Positions 43,654 through 57,053 of a stretch of DNA of 64,000 bases are shown here, one piece after another. Numbering within the stretch: the first letter of the stretch is position 1; every line of letters starts with the position of its first letter. Below the pieces are notes generated by a model that was not told where the DNA came from, made no database searches, and worked only from the letters and a program-made list of their open reading frames with translations. The DNA is from Phallus indusiatus (taxonomy: Eukaryota > Basidiomycota > Agaricomycetes > Phallales > Phallaceae). Location: contig JAQFWX010000020.1 of assembly GCA_027605045.1 (NCBI GenBank), positions 558,001 to 622,000 of the forward strand. Direction: 5' to 3'. The translations under genes were made by a program, and so were the position numbers.

Positions 43654-44941
43654 AACAAATAATATGACCCGTGCTATCGCGACGGGAATCATCATGCATT
43701 ATGCTTTTATCAAAATTGCACTATCATTACGTTAGGCATAGTTTTATGTACCATTTCAATTATGCTCCTAGCCTTCTCCTAAGTTGCCTGTCGACGTTCC
43801 ACTGGGTAGATCAATGTGCGATAGCTTTATCACAAATGCTTTATCTTGCTGGGAAAAAGATTGTCGAGTATGACAGGTTCCTGACAGGACTTCTTTGGTG
43901 GGGTTCACGGATATTACCTAACCGGTACTTTCTCAACCAACGGTCAATGTTGGGCAGGGAGGCGCGCTCGTTACCAGAACATCTCGATACCCGTTTGTTC
44001 GTCAACCAGCTTTGGGGTCGCTATCAAACGCACTTTGCTTACATGAGCCAGACTTGGTCGAGGCTGGCGTTACACGACTTTTTTTCCTCAACCATCCCTT
44101 TCTCTTGTTCTCCGTTCTCCTCAGCTTTTGAGAAATTAAACCAACTTCCTAAGCGCTTATAAAGAATTATTTTTAAGTCAGGAAAATCAACCGTTGTCAG
44201 AAGACGGTGGGCAAACTCGGGTCTGCGTCCGTCTGAAATCGATGTTGTGAAACGTCTGCCGGTGGAGATCTACCAGTCATATATTGACACCACACCAGAA
44301 AGCCGATCTCTTTTCTCTTCTCTGTCGTACGAGGGTCGCTGCGGGATCCAGGTGACTCGTCTGAATCATCACCCTTAAGGCCTACCCTGACCGTTGGGTA
44401 AAAGATAAACCAGACTAGAAGACCGGTTTGAAGCAATTGAATAATCGTTTATCGACGAGAGCGGACTACGTTCGTATCTTTCGTACTAATGAAGCAAAAG
44501 AAAACTCATTGTTGACGGCTTTTGATTTGTATTCCTTCCTTTCCATACAGTCCGGACAGCCCGACATCCTCAGCGTATCCACGTGCGATTTGCGATTGCG
44601 ACTAGTAATGGGCCCTTTTCGCAATGTAACCGGCAGCTTCTAGTGGCAAAAAAAGCCCATACACAGCCTTGACGTCGTAACCGTCATTTTGGCTAACCCA
44701 GTTCGCTTCGATCCGTTTTCGGCTTAATTTACCACGCGATAAGAATAAACCCCAACGTCTATAATATCAGGTCCCAGTCATCCACTCTCGTTTCCTACTT
44801 GACGGCTTTCCTTTCTTTCTCTCTGGAGGGTTCCTCTCTCTTTTTTTCCATAAAGGCTCCGTCCTCGGTCTACCCTCTTTTCGTCTTTCCCCACCTCTGC
44901 TGTGGCGGCTGCTCATTTTCATTCGCCGAGAGGGTAGCAAC
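43654..44941. other. Intergenic region
   Basis: Holds the RPL14 3' end and the OPT promoter. A 163-codon frame (43671-44162) exists but has no recognisable domain and a composition that looks non-coding, so I do not call it a gene. Pyrimidine-rich tracts precede the OPT start. Confidence 0.45.
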
Positions 44942-47900
44942 ATGTCTGATCTCCAGACCGTCCACGACGCCGAAATGACCAGCCCAGAGAAAGAATTAAA
45001 CAGTGCAGACTCGGATAGCCAGTTCATACATAACGAAAAACTCGTGGGCGAATCTGACTCAGACAGTTACATCGTTCGTTACAAGTCCGGCGACTCTACC
45101 CAATTTCTGCACGATGAACCCATTATCGTGACTGGAGAGGACGTTTCCAACTATGCCATTGACGATCGAGATGACGGAGATCAATCTTTAACATTCCGCT
45201 CCTTGTTCATTGGCACCATTGTGGCAGGGTTAGGGGCTGCATTGAGTGAGGTATGGCGTTTGTTCCCACTACCGGTTTTATATAAAGAAGACTTTAGTCA
45301 CCCTTCCATATCATACTTTTTGTAGATCTACTATTTCAAACCAATTGCTGTCGTAATATCCTCCACGTTCGTCTTGCTCTTAATCTATTCCGTTGGAAAG
45401 GCATGGGAGCGATTTTTACCAACGCGACAAACCTTCGAGGGCCGCCCGCGACTAGCTTGGATGGCGCCCATCGCTCATTTCATCAATCCGGGGCCTTTTG
45501 GCTTAAAAGAGGTTAGCTCCTTTTTGACCGTTGTTGATGAAAGCTTAAAAATATGGGTATGTAAAATGAAATCTCATTATCTTTCCTTGTAGCACGCGGT
45601 TGCGACATTGCTTTGTACAACGGCCGCCAACGGAAGTACTGCCGTTGGTAATTTCGCGGTACAGCGAGTACGTGCCTTGCACTAACGCATTGCAAAGTTC
45701 GAGCTAATTCCGTCCAACAGTTGTTTTATGATTCAAAAGTGAATGCATCAACAGCCGTATTGGCGACATTTTCGACAGCCTGTTTCGGATATGGTATAGT
45801 CGGATTGTTGCGCCCGTTGACAGTGTACCCTGCCGAGATGGTATGGCACCTCCTTAATCTCTCAAGCTGAATTCGCCATCTGACATGAATTGAATAGGTT
45901 TATTGGACTAATCTACCGACAGTTGCCGTATTCCAAGCACTTCACTTCGACAGAGCCAAAACGTCAAAGCGACTAAAAGTCTTCTGGGCTACTGTCACGG
46001 GTGCTGCCGCGTACGAGGTAGGCTTACTTGGCTTGAAATCAGATCATTAATTTACCAGACGAAGCTTACCCATTTTTTGCATAATAGGTCATTCCTTCTT
46101 ACATGTATGTCATATACTGTATTTCAAAATCGCGAACAAACCGGAGTTTTTACGCCTTAAAACTAAATTACTGTTGTTTCTTCTTGCAGGTTTCCCTGGT
46201 TGAACGGGGTTTCTGTTCCATGCCTTGCCTCCCTGAAAGCTAGCGACTCTGTACGGACGACATTTACCAACTTGTTTGGCGGGGCGCAAGCCAACGAGGG
46301 TCTGGGGCTTTTATCGCTTAGCTTTGACTGGCAGTACATCACTTCAACATACATGTCATTGCCTCTCATTCAACAACGTGAGCACCTTTAATTCTAATTC
46401 GGATCTATCATAAACCGTATATACTCAACCCTCCAACCCAAGTCAATTCATGGATTGGCCTTTCAATTTGTTATGTGGGCATGGTTGCTATATATTACAG
46501 CAACGCTTTTGATGTATGTCCGAACTATTTTGCCGTGTTCCGATATCTCGCTAACCTTCTTGTCTTCTCCGCAAGTCGCTGTCATTCCCATTCCTGTCGA
46601 CTGACCTATTCAATGCCGATGGATCCTTGTATAATCAGACGGCCGTCTTCGGCTCCACTTTTACTCTCAACGAAACAGCCTACCAAATCCAAGGACGTCC
46701 CTTTTTATCTGGTAGTTTCGTCTGGTCAAGCATGACAGGCAACTGGGCTATTGGAGGTCTCATCGCCCATACGCTATGTTTCTACTCAGGATACATCCGG
46801 GATTCATTTAAACGAGTCCGATCGAATACACTCAACGATCGGCACTACGTGGTGCGTTTCCCAGTTCCGGTTTCATTCTGCGTATTCTTTCTCTTTTCTG
46901 TTGACACACGGTCATGCGATCTTCTATATCTAGGCAATGAAAAAGTACAAAGAAGCGCCATGGTGGTGGTACCTGATATTATTGGTCCTTTCATTCTTTG
47001 CGGGTGAGAGAATTTTATTCATATTTGTATTATATTGTCTGACTCATGATGATTTGTTTTTTTTTTGTGAAGGGTTAATCGTTGTACTTACTGGTAAGGG
47101 GCATATCCTCTTTCTCAAATCACTATTCCAAACCAGTTCTGACTAAATGAAACCAAGGCGATACAACATTGCCCTGGTGGGGCTACATCATCGCGCTTAC
47201 GTTGGGAGGTAATGTGCATTCCGTCAATCATAATACACATCAATGAATCTAATATTTCACGTCTCACAGTAACTGTTGCGGTAAGTCATTTCTATCGGTA
47301 CAAACGGAGGAACAACGAAAAAAGAACACTGGAAAAAAACCTCCGAGAACCAGTCAACTTATTGAGTATGGTCTATATATTTTTAGCCTTTCTCCAATGT
47401 TCTATTTGCCCGATTGGGAAACGGGATCGCAACCAATCAACTGGTGAATATTACCTTTTCTTGTTCTCACCATCCTCCTTCTCCATATTCCTCTCGTATC
47501 GAAAAAGGATTTAATCACTAACCCCGATCCATTGCTATTAGATGAAGATGGTGGCTGGAGCATTACATCCCGGAAAACCCGTCGCCAATCTCTATGTACG
47601 CATTCGTTCATTCGTTCTTCATCTTAATCACGGATCCGGATGAAGCTAATCATATCATTATTTCTCCGTTATCAGTTCTCCATGTGGTCTCATGATGTTA
47701 TCGCTACATCAATTCTCCTTGCTGGAGATTTGAAACTTGGTCAATACTGTAAAGCCCTATTTCCTTTTCCGTATCAAGAAATTTCATTTGTACTGATTCT
47801 GACCTCATTTGTAGTAAAAATCCCACCCCGTGTGATGGTTCTCACTCAGGTCTGGGGAACTATTTTGGGATGCTTCGTCAACTACGCCGTTATGGCCCCT

Positions 47901-48880
47901 ATTGTCACCAATCAGCGAGAAGTCTTACTGAGCCCAGTAGGAACCAATGTCTGGAGTAAGTTCTTATTTCCAATGCTTACTGTTGTTTTTTTGAACGTCG
48001 CCTTGATTAGGTGGTCAATCTGTACAATCGCTTAACACCGCGGCGATCACTTGGTCCCTGGCTGGCCAACTCTACAGTAGTAGCGGGCCATATGTCTGGG
48101 TGCCCCTTGGATTAGTAAGGAAACTTTTCTATCCAGACTACGAATGGAACGGTTCTAAATTCTGTATAGGTAATAGGCATGGTGCCAACGTTCATTCAAT
48201 GGTTAATCTGGAAGGTCCGTTCGTCGGAAATTTTCCCCCCTAATCTCGCTTTTGTCTAAATCAAGATTTGAATTAGCGATGGCCTAAGATTGGACCTATT
48301 GAAGTAGACAAGATCGTTTTGCCTGTGATCTATCAGGTATGGCCCATTGCTCTATTGTCGGATTCATGACATGTTCAATTTAATAAATTTTCTTTCTTCT
48401 CCGCAGTATATGGGCTGGCTCACCACAGGATTAAATTCTACTATTTTATCGACAATACTTGTGGGTCTTATTTCCCAAGTTTGGATAAGACGACGTCACC
48501 CAAGGTTTGTTTCTGTTATTTCACCAAATTTTAACCCGCTGAACTTTTTTTTTCCATTAAAAAAAGATGGTATCGTAAATTCAATTATGTCTGTATTTGA
48601 TTTTCTCTGTTCACGACTTATGAATCATTAATCACAAATTTATCAGCTCGTTGGGGGCGCGTTGGACGGAGGCGCGCAAACCATGATCTTTGTCTTGACA
48701 TTCGCTGTCTTCGGTGCAAGCGGTGTATCACGTCCCTTCCCAACCGTTAGTCTCGCGCTCTTTTTATATAGTATGATGGCACTGCTTACATTCCTTATCT
48801 AAAACCAGTGGTGGGGGAATCCCGACATTTCATCTCCCACAGCCGTCAACAATATCGATTATTGCAAGATCATCGAATAA
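44942..48880 (+). CDS. OPT-family oligopeptide transporter
   Basis: Proton-coupled importer of small peptides or peptide-like siderophores in the plasma membrane. The start MSDLQTVHDAEM gives a ~100-residue acidic cytosolic N-terminus before the first helix (FIGTIVAGLGAALSEV). Family marks in order: the signature NPGPFGLKE-H split by an intron, VYPAEMVYWTNLPTV, PWLNGVSVPC, FDWQYI, PFSNVLFARLGNGIATNQ, FSMWSHDVIAT, LTQVWGTILGCFVNYAVM, and at the C-terminus GGALDGGAQTMIFVL and WWGNP...IDYCKIIE with a TAA at 48878-48880. There are about 20 exons with introns of roughly 45-70 bp. All joins tested keep frame, so the gene looks intact. Confidence 0.92.
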
Positions 48881-49235
48881 GCCAATACTTTGTTGTCCTA
48901 TTTTCTTATTTGGTCGCTTTTCGACACTAACCTATTATCGGGGGCCTTTCTGGGACGATTGTAAACACCAACGTGCAACCACGGAAACTGGGCAAAATCA
49001 ATGTATTATAGCGTCATTATTCAACTGGCATCGAAGTCTTGCATCGGAACCGGCTTTTTTCTCTTGGGAATTCGCTATTTTCTCTCCCCTTTTAACCTCA
49101 CTTATAATCTTTTTTCCTTTCGTGTGTAAATGAAAGTAGCAAGGGGGACTGTTGTCATGGCATAGTAGTAATTCTACAGATGTAGCGATAAGAAGTTTAC
49201 AACAAAAAATAAACTCATTAACCCAGGTCGTCTTT

Positions 49236-50116
49236 TCACGATGACTCAATAGTGCTACCGGTGCCATCTGGACTGGTCGTCCCTATCCACCACTTGACCA
49301 TTTCGGCGTCTTTCGGTTCGTCTGTAAATTTGGCAAAATCCACACGTCCGATGAATTGCTGGTTGGACAGCATAAGGGGAAACCAAAGTGGTACGTCAGC
49401 CCACATATGATCAAAAGGGATGGAAGGTAAATCATTCATTTTGAATAGTGCTGCGGATTTTGTATTCAAATCAGAATGTTGTTGTTGCGTCACCGATGCG
49501 ACACAAAAGTTAGATGGTGACAGTTTGTACCAGGCAGGCCGCATCTCTTCGCTTCTTTATCAAAGATGAGCCACGTCACGAGAGTCAAACTAAGGTACTA
49601 AATTCCTTTGAGATATTATGACGTACTCTGTTGGATCACCTGAGATTGGTGTGGTGGCCCTGAAGACTTGGACGAGGTGCGCATAAGAATCTCCTTCGGC
49701 AAAAAAGAGCAAGGTTCCACAGTGAAATATGTCCGCCCTGATTCCAGCTTCTTCCTACAATCGGTACAGGTACATTGATTAATTGCGAAATATTTAGAGA
49801 TAAGGGCTAATGGTTCACTTCAAGCTCACGTAGCGCGGCTGTCGCGATCGTTTCCCCTGGTTCTACTTTACCACCAAAGCCGTTATATCTGGCAAGAATA
49901 ATAAGTGAAACAAAAAGTGGAGTAGACAAAACTTTTCTCACAGTCCCATTCCAAACCCTCGTTTTTTGTAACCAAGCAAGATCTTATGACTTTTATTAAT
50001 GACACAGTTTTGTTCTCTTCTCACCCCGCGCACAGGCCTCGCGATGGACGAACCTTGCCTTCCTTTTCGTCTAGTATGAAGACGTTAGTATAAACTTTTG
50101 TTAATGGGATGTCCAT
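49236..50116 (-). CDS. Nudix hydrolase, MTH1/NUDT1-like
   Basis: Sanitises the nucleotide pool by hydrolysing oxidised purine triphosphates such as 8-oxo-dGTP. The minus strand gives ILLGYKKRGFGMGL, then a complete Nudix box, GKVEPGETIATAALRELEEEAGI, matching GX5EX7REUXEEXGU and split by an intron. Next come ADIFHCGTLLFF, VQVFRATTP, EMRPAWYKLS, and DHMWADVPLWFPLMLSNQQF, which resembles the MTH1 C-terminal part. About 30 extra residues lie between YKLS and IPFDHMW. The stop is at 49236-49238. MDIPLTKVYTNVF at 50116 is the likely start; the first intron could not be resolved, since exon 1 and NCVINKSHKILLG do not join cleanly with consensus sites. Confidence 0.82.
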
Positions 50117-50759
50117 CCAGTCGTTATCGTAGCCCGTTTTATTGCCCGAGAGAACGTGTGTTGCCAAAGACGCATGGGTAAGACCACTAACAGACAGAAA
50201 GGACATGGCCGTTGGTGACAGGGTCAACCTCAAGGCTCAGATTACCTAACACCCGAACCGACGAGTCAGAGATTATATTAAATCCCGATTCATTCACTTG
50301 AAGTTCGTTTAACAAGCACATTGGAGTTAATTTCTTCAAAATCTCGAATTCTCTGGACGCCAGTGAACACGGGTCTGATCTAGTCAGATTTACTGCTTAT
50401 GAAATATCATTGCCACAGACTGGGTCACATTTATACATTCTAGTTATACATTCTAGTTATCTTTTTGACAACCTTATTCCCTCGTGTTTCGTTACTTCTC
50501 TATGTCGTTAGCATGGCCCTGTCCACCATCTTTGCCTTGTCAGCCCCCCATGGAGATATAGTTGCTTCTCTCGGCCTGATGCTGCGTGACATAGGTATCG
50601 AAATGTGTTGTGCGCTACTCTGTAGGGCTGTTCTCTGGATCCGCGGTGGTAATGAGTGTGGGGCATGCGATATTTACATTGCATGTTAAGTCCAGAAGAG
50701 AGACTTTTGACCTTCATTACGGCCCAATTGCGATATAACCAATGCATACACCCTCCCGC
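50117..50759. other. Intergenic region
   Basis: Contains a hydrophobic 74-codon frame on the plus strand (50465-50689) with no recognised relative. Nothing else seen. Confidence 0.4.
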
Positions 50760-52459
50760 TTATCGAACATTACGATCATATTCTTCAGAAACGACAAAAT
50801 CCACATCGTACTTAGAGTCAATCGTAGACCTTGCTTTTTCAGGTATAGGGTCTATAAACTCTAAACGCGTAAGGCCATCCTCACGTATCAAGTTTGCTCC
50901 AGAAGGGGTGTCATCCGCGCAAAATTCGAGATGAGGAAAGATAAGATCGACCCAGCCAAGGCGCCGTTCATTCTCCTCCTCACTCTCGGTATCATCGAAA
51001 AAATGAATTCCAAAAATCACTTTCAGGTTTTGAAATGAGGAAAGTTTGTCCGCATATTCGGCCTGTTAATGTTGTAAACATTAGCTGAATGAGACAGAAG
51101 GAAAACATTTTTTTTTCCTTACAATCATGGCTTTTCGAAATTGCCCCAAGTCGGCATCCCAAATCACGTCAGAAAGACTGTTGTCCGATATATCAACACA
51201 TTCGACGGCCGCAAAGAAACGACCAAAGTCGGTCAGTTGGGATAGAGAGTTGGGCTTGAAAGAGATTATTCTGATACTAAATCTGTCAATTCCTCGAAAG
51301 GAAATCTCTGGCTCTTTCCAAAGTTCTTCGTCTGTCGGAAAGTTCAGGATTTTGAGCATAGATCGCGGTGGAGTATAAGGGACCGTGACGATTGACCGAA
51401 CAAAGTCGACATCGGCTTCCAAAGCTTTCAGACGGAAGAAACAGCCAGGGTGGAATACTGCAGTAGGCGGGCGATGATTCTGAAAAGAAATGTTCCATCT
51501 CAAAGAGATGATAGTCGAATGGAATTCGAAGAATTCCTCTATACTTTCTTTCGTCCAAGGACAGCCCAAGTCATTGAATATTGATAAGTTCAAAACTTCT
51601 AAATAAGGCCATCTGCAGGAAGCGACTAGTTTTCCGGCAAAGGAATGGTGAGGAATCGAAAGACTGAGGTACTTGTGTTCTTTTTAAAATAAATCACGAA
51701 CGGAAACTAACACACCCACCTTTAATTCATGACAAGCTCCTAGGAAATTCAATATTGGGTTCCCAAAATCCAACGGGACAGATGTCTCGAGGGTGATACT
51801 GACCAAATTGTTCAATTGGTCGATTACCTATATCGCGTAAGAACCGAGTAGATAATAAGAACATTGGCACGACTGACAGGAGTGTCGAAAACCGAAGCGT
51901 AACGCGAATGTTTAGGCCCCCGAAAGTGTAAACTGTTGAACTTTTTGGCCAACTTCGTTTTATCAGGAATCACGGGAGGATAATCGTGTTTCCATACGAA
52001 TGCTCTCAAGTTGACCATGTTACACAGAGCCTGGAAGAAGAGCTCTTGTGACGGAGGACCCGGTATGGTGTGAAATGGAATTTGATGCCCGACTTCCAGC
52101 TGTAGATGAGCGTCGGACAGCCGCATTTTCGGATTGATAGTTTCTGAAACTTCAAGGCGACGAATGTACCGGCAAAGATGAGGATTCATCATGAGATAAA
52201 GCCAAATTTGACCTCGATAAATGACTGCTGAGATAGTATGATAGAAAAGATGATATGGGAGGATAACGCCAGCCAAAGACTTGCATGTTAAGCCGAAAGA
52301 CAGCAGATCAACCGATTCAGCTACATGCCCAATTATAGTTTCTACAAGCTCAAACGGAAGCCTCATAGACGTAGGTTTAAAACAGTTGTTCGGAGTTGAG
52401 ATCGACTCAAGTCGCTGTTTGAATTCCGAGTCGGTTGTCGCGTGCACATCGTACTTCAA
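50760..52459 (-). CDS. F-box protein with leucine-rich C-terminal part
   Basis: Probable substrate adaptor of an SCF ubiquitin ligase. The start MKYDVHATTDSEF leads to an F-box at about residues 32-75 (LPFELVETIIGHVAE, LLSFGLTCKSLAGVILPY). Behind it come irregular leucine-rich segments (NMVNLRAFVW, LVSITLETSVPLDFG, YLEVLNLSIFNDLG, LKALEADVDFV, VECVDISDNSLSDVIW). Introns lie near 51000-51080 and around 51600-51830. The last exon ends SKYDVDFVVSEEYDRNVR at 50760. The combination is common among the expanded F-box families of basidiomycetes; the target is unknown. Confidence 0.8.
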
Positions 52460-52549
52460 GAGTCCAAGAAATTAATGTATTGAAGAAATCCCATAAGCTA
52501 GCTAGAGTACATGATTGAATATAATGAGTAGGATATGAATGTTTATGCC

Positions 52550-54153
52550 TTAATCCACCAATCCGTTGTTAGCTTCGTCTCCTGATTCCAATAAGCTACA
52601 GAAAAGAGCACGTGAGAAAGCATAACAAGAGGGATGCGTTTCGTGTACAAACCTATGTTGTTTTATCAGCGAGCATTCGCCACCATTCTCCAGGTCAATG
52701 TTGTAAGCATAGAAGAATCCCTCTGATGAGATAACCATGACTTGTGGCAAGGTGCTAAGGGCTGCTTAATCGTCTGTTTGTGACTCAGAGACTATGGACA
52801 TACCTGCTTAATGCGACAACACAACGAGCACCACTTGTGGGTAATTTCAAGAAGGCGAAATCCCGAGACGGTTCCCATAATTCTGATATCGTGTTGGGCA
52901 GATATCCTCCGACCGAGGACGTAATGTTCCTGGTCAGTCGCAACGAGTGTTTGCGTAAACTGGACCTGAGAAGAAGTGTAAGTAACGCTTTGAATCAAGA
53001 TGGAGCGTTCTTATTGGTCTTACCCCGATTTCTTCTTGCCATCAGCAAAAGCCTCATACCCTCCTTCAACACTTCCACCATCGAATGACCCTGTCGGACT
53101 TCCGGGAGTGATCGACTTGTCTCTTGCGGATTCTTTTTCTTGGGTTCCCAACTTGAAGATATGAACTGTATCATGGGCTGAGCTGACAGCCAATAAAGTC
53201 GATACAGCATTGAAATTCATCGAGTATATCTTCGCCTCACGTGTTCCTCTTCGAAATTGGTATAGCTTCTCCGCGCCTGGAACCGACCACACGCGGATGA
53301 CTGTACCCTTATCCGAAGCTGTGGCCAAGAGTGTACCAGTAGAGTTAAGGGCAAGGAACGATATCGGAGCTTTATGCGCCCGGATAACGTTGGATACTGT
53401 TAACGTTTGTGTCGAGAATAGGATGATATCCCCTGACTGCGACTGCGACGGGGCTGGGGTAGATGGAGTAGAACTAACAGAGGAAGGAGATGGTACTGGA
53501 GAAGGATATGCAAGATACGAGTTTTCAGAAGAAGGTGACAATGCACATATCGCTAGGAACACGGTAATAAAATCATCAACCCTGATACATATTAGCCGAC
53601 TGAGCGCGTACCTTCTGGATTGGGTGTGGTCTCGATAACATGTAGTAACTTCATATTTGAGATATCGTAGATGTATATTTCAGACTCTAGGACAATAACG
53701 AGTCGTTTCCGATTCAACTTGACAGCTAATATAGATGACGGAAAGAGAAGCTCGCATATCATCGATTGACGCTGTGAAATGGTTGAGCAGGAAAGGAGAA
53801 AAGAGAAAAGATGTTGGCACCTTCGTATTCACGATTTGAAGCTTGCGAGGACTTGACTGTGGATGATCCGCGACTCCAACCAACGCAATTAGGGACGTGC
53901 AAAATAGCATCTCTACGATTCCTTTTGCTCCATCATCTGGCGTAAAGTGGCTGTTCGTTCAAGATGACTTCACATACGAGGATGACACATACTAGAAGTA
54001 AATATTCGTCCAAATGGATCACAATTAGTTACGCTGTACCCTTTGCGAGTTCCGACTGAGATACAGCTGAGTGGAATGTCAGCCCATCACATCCAGAGCA
54101 AAAGTGGTAGTAACGATATACCTAAAGTCTTGATTGAAGTTGGCGAACAGCAT
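52550..54153 (-). CDS. ATG18: Atg18-family PROPPIN
   Basis: A seven-bladed beta-propeller that binds PI3P and PI(3,5)P2 on autophagosomal and vacuolar membranes and recruits Atg2. The chosen start [10 protein letters not shown] joins [20 protein letters not shown] after a 55-bp intron, matching the family's N-terminus. Then come [37 protein letters not shown], a Ser/Pro-rich insert, and [17 protein letters not shown]. The lipid-binding FRRG motif is in LYQFRRGT, followed by [20 protein letters not shown]. The C-terminal blades contain [19 protein letters not shown] and [20 protein letters not shown], ending GLVD-TAA at 52550. The order and FRRG make the family call firm; Atg18 versus Atg21/Hsv2 is less certain. 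Confidence 0.9.
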
Positions 54154-54463
54154 ATTTGTGTTTGTCTTGTCGGCATGCACTGTTACCATTGCTACTTGAT
54201 CAATGACATATAACGGAGAGCGGCGACTTTTCTGTGCGAGTTGAGAACGATGCTGGGGAAATTGAATGAAGTAAGCAGTCGTCACGTGTCACGAAGGTCA
54301 CAAGCCTGAAAGACGGAGGCTTAATATCGGCCTAAGTTTACAGGCTTTGGTGATTATTGTATATAACGAACATATATATTAAAAGGATTGAGATATCTAA
54401 TAATACAAGTAATGCAATTCAAAAAAAAACAAGAAGGATTGATGATACTTTAACGTTAACTAA

Positions 54464-56159
54464 TCAGTTTACCAAAACCTTGGGATCAGATCCCCAGAGA
54501 AGATGATACAAGCGTTCCGAAAGAGCTTTATTCAAGATTCGATCAGATCCAGGAACCTAACAATCTTTCAGCTCGAGAACCAAAGAATAGTCAACGAACG
54601 TACGGGAACATTGATTAACATCGTCGGACCACCTCCTCTTGATTCGGCCTTTTTGTACTCTTCCATCAACTATTAATGGATCCGAACTGCTTGACTACGA
54701 CACGAGAAGAGCGTTCCGAAAGTCTTGGAAGTTGAGCCAACATCTTTTCAAAAGTATCGGAGTTTCCTCTCCCGGTTTTGATATTCCCTGAATTAGGACA
54801 AAATGGTAAATGAGAACGCTCGATAAGCTTGTAAGGTTTGATGCCTAAACTAAATGAATCAGATGCTTGGAATGACATGGCTTCAAAACCAACCTAAGTC
54901 CGCTGAGATATTGTATATCCATGTAACAGCGTCGGTGATGCTAACGACTTCCTCGATAAATAGGCTTTCCTTAACTTGCAAGGTTACAAGTTGCTCCTGA
55001 ACGTAATCAAGAATCTTTGTCACATTCGTCTTTCCCTTCCAACCGCAAATCATTAGATGTATGTGATATTTTGGACCGAGAATTTGCCTGAGCGTCGAAA
55101 CCTGAACCTCCAAGGATGGGATAGTAGGGTTCTTGCCGAGACTATTGACAAGATCATCTCCCGTAACATAGATCAAATACGTTCCTTCGGGGCGTAAGTG
55201 GTGTTTGTCTTCGGGAAGCGGTATCCACTTTCGCTGAGATTCATCATACGTTGCTTTGACATGGCGTTTCCAGCGAATGATGTTGATATTGAGATTTCGT
55301 AATTTGTTAACATCAATTAGTTCAACCGTACCTCCGGAGGAGGAAGATATAGGATGAACTTGGCATTGATACTCCGCCATTTTGAGTCTCAATGGATGAA
55401 AGAGGGCGCGTTTACCAAGCGTGGCGAGACCTCGACAATCATATCTTTCAGTGTAGCTTTCTTATCGATAACGAGTTTGTTGGCAGCCTTGGAGGCCTTA
55501 TGCGCAACCTTTTCTTCCGCCTGAGAAACAGACCTCAATGTGTAGACAAGTCAAATACGTTCTAAAGAATCTACCTTTTGTGCTGCGAGTTCTGCCTTTT
55601 TTCGAAGAGTTTCCTCCTTCTTTTTTGCCTTTTCAAGTTCCTTATGACAGTCTCAAAAAGGGTTCTCAACATTGATAAAAGAAACATACTTTAACAGCTT
55701 GTTCAAGTGCCTTCTCCTCAGCGGTTTTTCTGCGCCGTTTGACCTTGGGCTTTGACAGATCAGGACCATCGACTTTGTCTTCGCTTTGAGATGGCTTCCT
55801 CTTCAAAGACTCAGGAGAAGAAGGCAGAGAGCTACTCTGTAAAAGAATAACCTTTATACTACGGTCACATCCTGTGTATATCACATTACCTGATATCTCT
55901 GAGTCGGCTGTTTGGAAAGATCGCGAAATAGGTCGGAACGAAATGGGTCGGGTATCTCATCGTCACTCAAATCAGATATGTCATATACTTGCTCTTGACT
56001 TGACGGTGGCAGACTTGAAGAGGGTGGCAAAACAGGACTGGACCGTCTCCGATCCTTAGAAAAGAAGATGTCTTCATCGCTTTCGTATAGAGTATGGGCA
56101 GCATGGGGAGGTTCAATATCAGAGTCATCGCTTATAACAATGATATCGGCTTCTGACAT
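54464..56159 (-). CDS. EME1: EME1/MMS4 subunit of the Mus81 structure-specific endonuclease
   Basis: The non-catalytic partner of Mus81, which cuts branched DNA during replication-fork repair and meiosis. The start MSEADIIVISDDSD (an in-frame ATG lies 18 codons upstream) opens a long acidic, disordered N-terminus with a KVKRRRKTAEEKALEQAVK nuclear-localisation-like stretch and a Lys/Glu/Ala-rich coiled region. The ERCC4-like domain follows: YLIYVTGDDLVNSL, YHIHLMICGWKG, LFIEEVVSITDAVTWIYNI and ADLG. Then come YKLIERSHLPFCPNSGN, MLAQLPRLSERSS and MEEYKKAESRGGG. The end ALSERLYHLLWGSDP-KVLVN has its stop at 54464-54466. No ERKxxxD motif is present, as expected for the Eme1 side. Confidence 0.85.
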
Positions 56160-56213
56160 AGTTGGACAACGAGGTACAGAAAAAAGTGCAAAACTTCTAA
56201 GATCGCGTGACAA

Positions 56214-57053
56214 GCGCGCACTGTCACGATTACGTCAAGTGTCCTCAAAGCCTTGCAGTCCAATCAAATTCAGTGCTTAACTTGTAGCTTGACCACTAAA
56301 GGTGAAAAGAGTATACAAGCTCAGATGTACATTGCATCTATGTATATCAGAAAAAATGACCTTCATAATTGAAAAGAGATGAAATGGCTTCTGTATGGCG
56401 AGCTCCGGCGCGAGGCCCGACGCCCCAACTTCATTTCAACCATTCATTATCTAAATGGAATCATTTATTTCATTGTGCCCATTTAATGAACACACATCTT
56501 TGCAAGCACAGTTAACTATGCAGTACCAACCATGCCTAAAGGACTCGACGGCCGGCGGCCGGCTCCATTGCAGCACAGATTAGTATTGTCCGTCCTTCGC
56601 GCATCGGCAACATATCCGAAAACAATGCGTTTATTGCAGAACATCATCGATGAATGAATGACAGCACGTGGAAAACAAGGGGAGGGACGCAACGCGCCTA
56701 GCAGGAGATGAACAACTAATACATACAGAGCGCGCGCACTAATGCGGATCAAAGGAAGAATCCGCATCCACAACAATCGACAACAAAGAGAAACAAAAAT
56801 TGGGTGGTTCGGTGAGTGTGTTTTTTCTTTTATAAATTATTGAAAATGATATGGTTTGTGTGTGAAGTGCAAAATTAAGAGATAAAATAAGGTAGAGTTT
56901 GAGCATGAGTTGAGTCTGGTTTCAAAAAGTTCAACATCATCGACATAAATGGATGTAGTAAACAGCTACGTACCTAGTGATCATTGTCGCCGTCGTAATC
57001 GCCCGATCGTACATAAAGGGTATCCTGAAATGAGGCCAGTTGTGTTTTTGTTT
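56214..57053. other. Intergenic region
   Basis: No gene recognised. Contains the short inverted word GGCCGGCGGCCGGC at about 56551-56564. Confidence 0.45.

Noticed and set aside
43671..44162. 163-codon single-exon ORF after RPL14
   Set aside because: No domain, signal or conserved motif seen, and it starts 18 nt past the RPL14 stop, inside its likely 3' UTR. Length alone is not enough in this composition.
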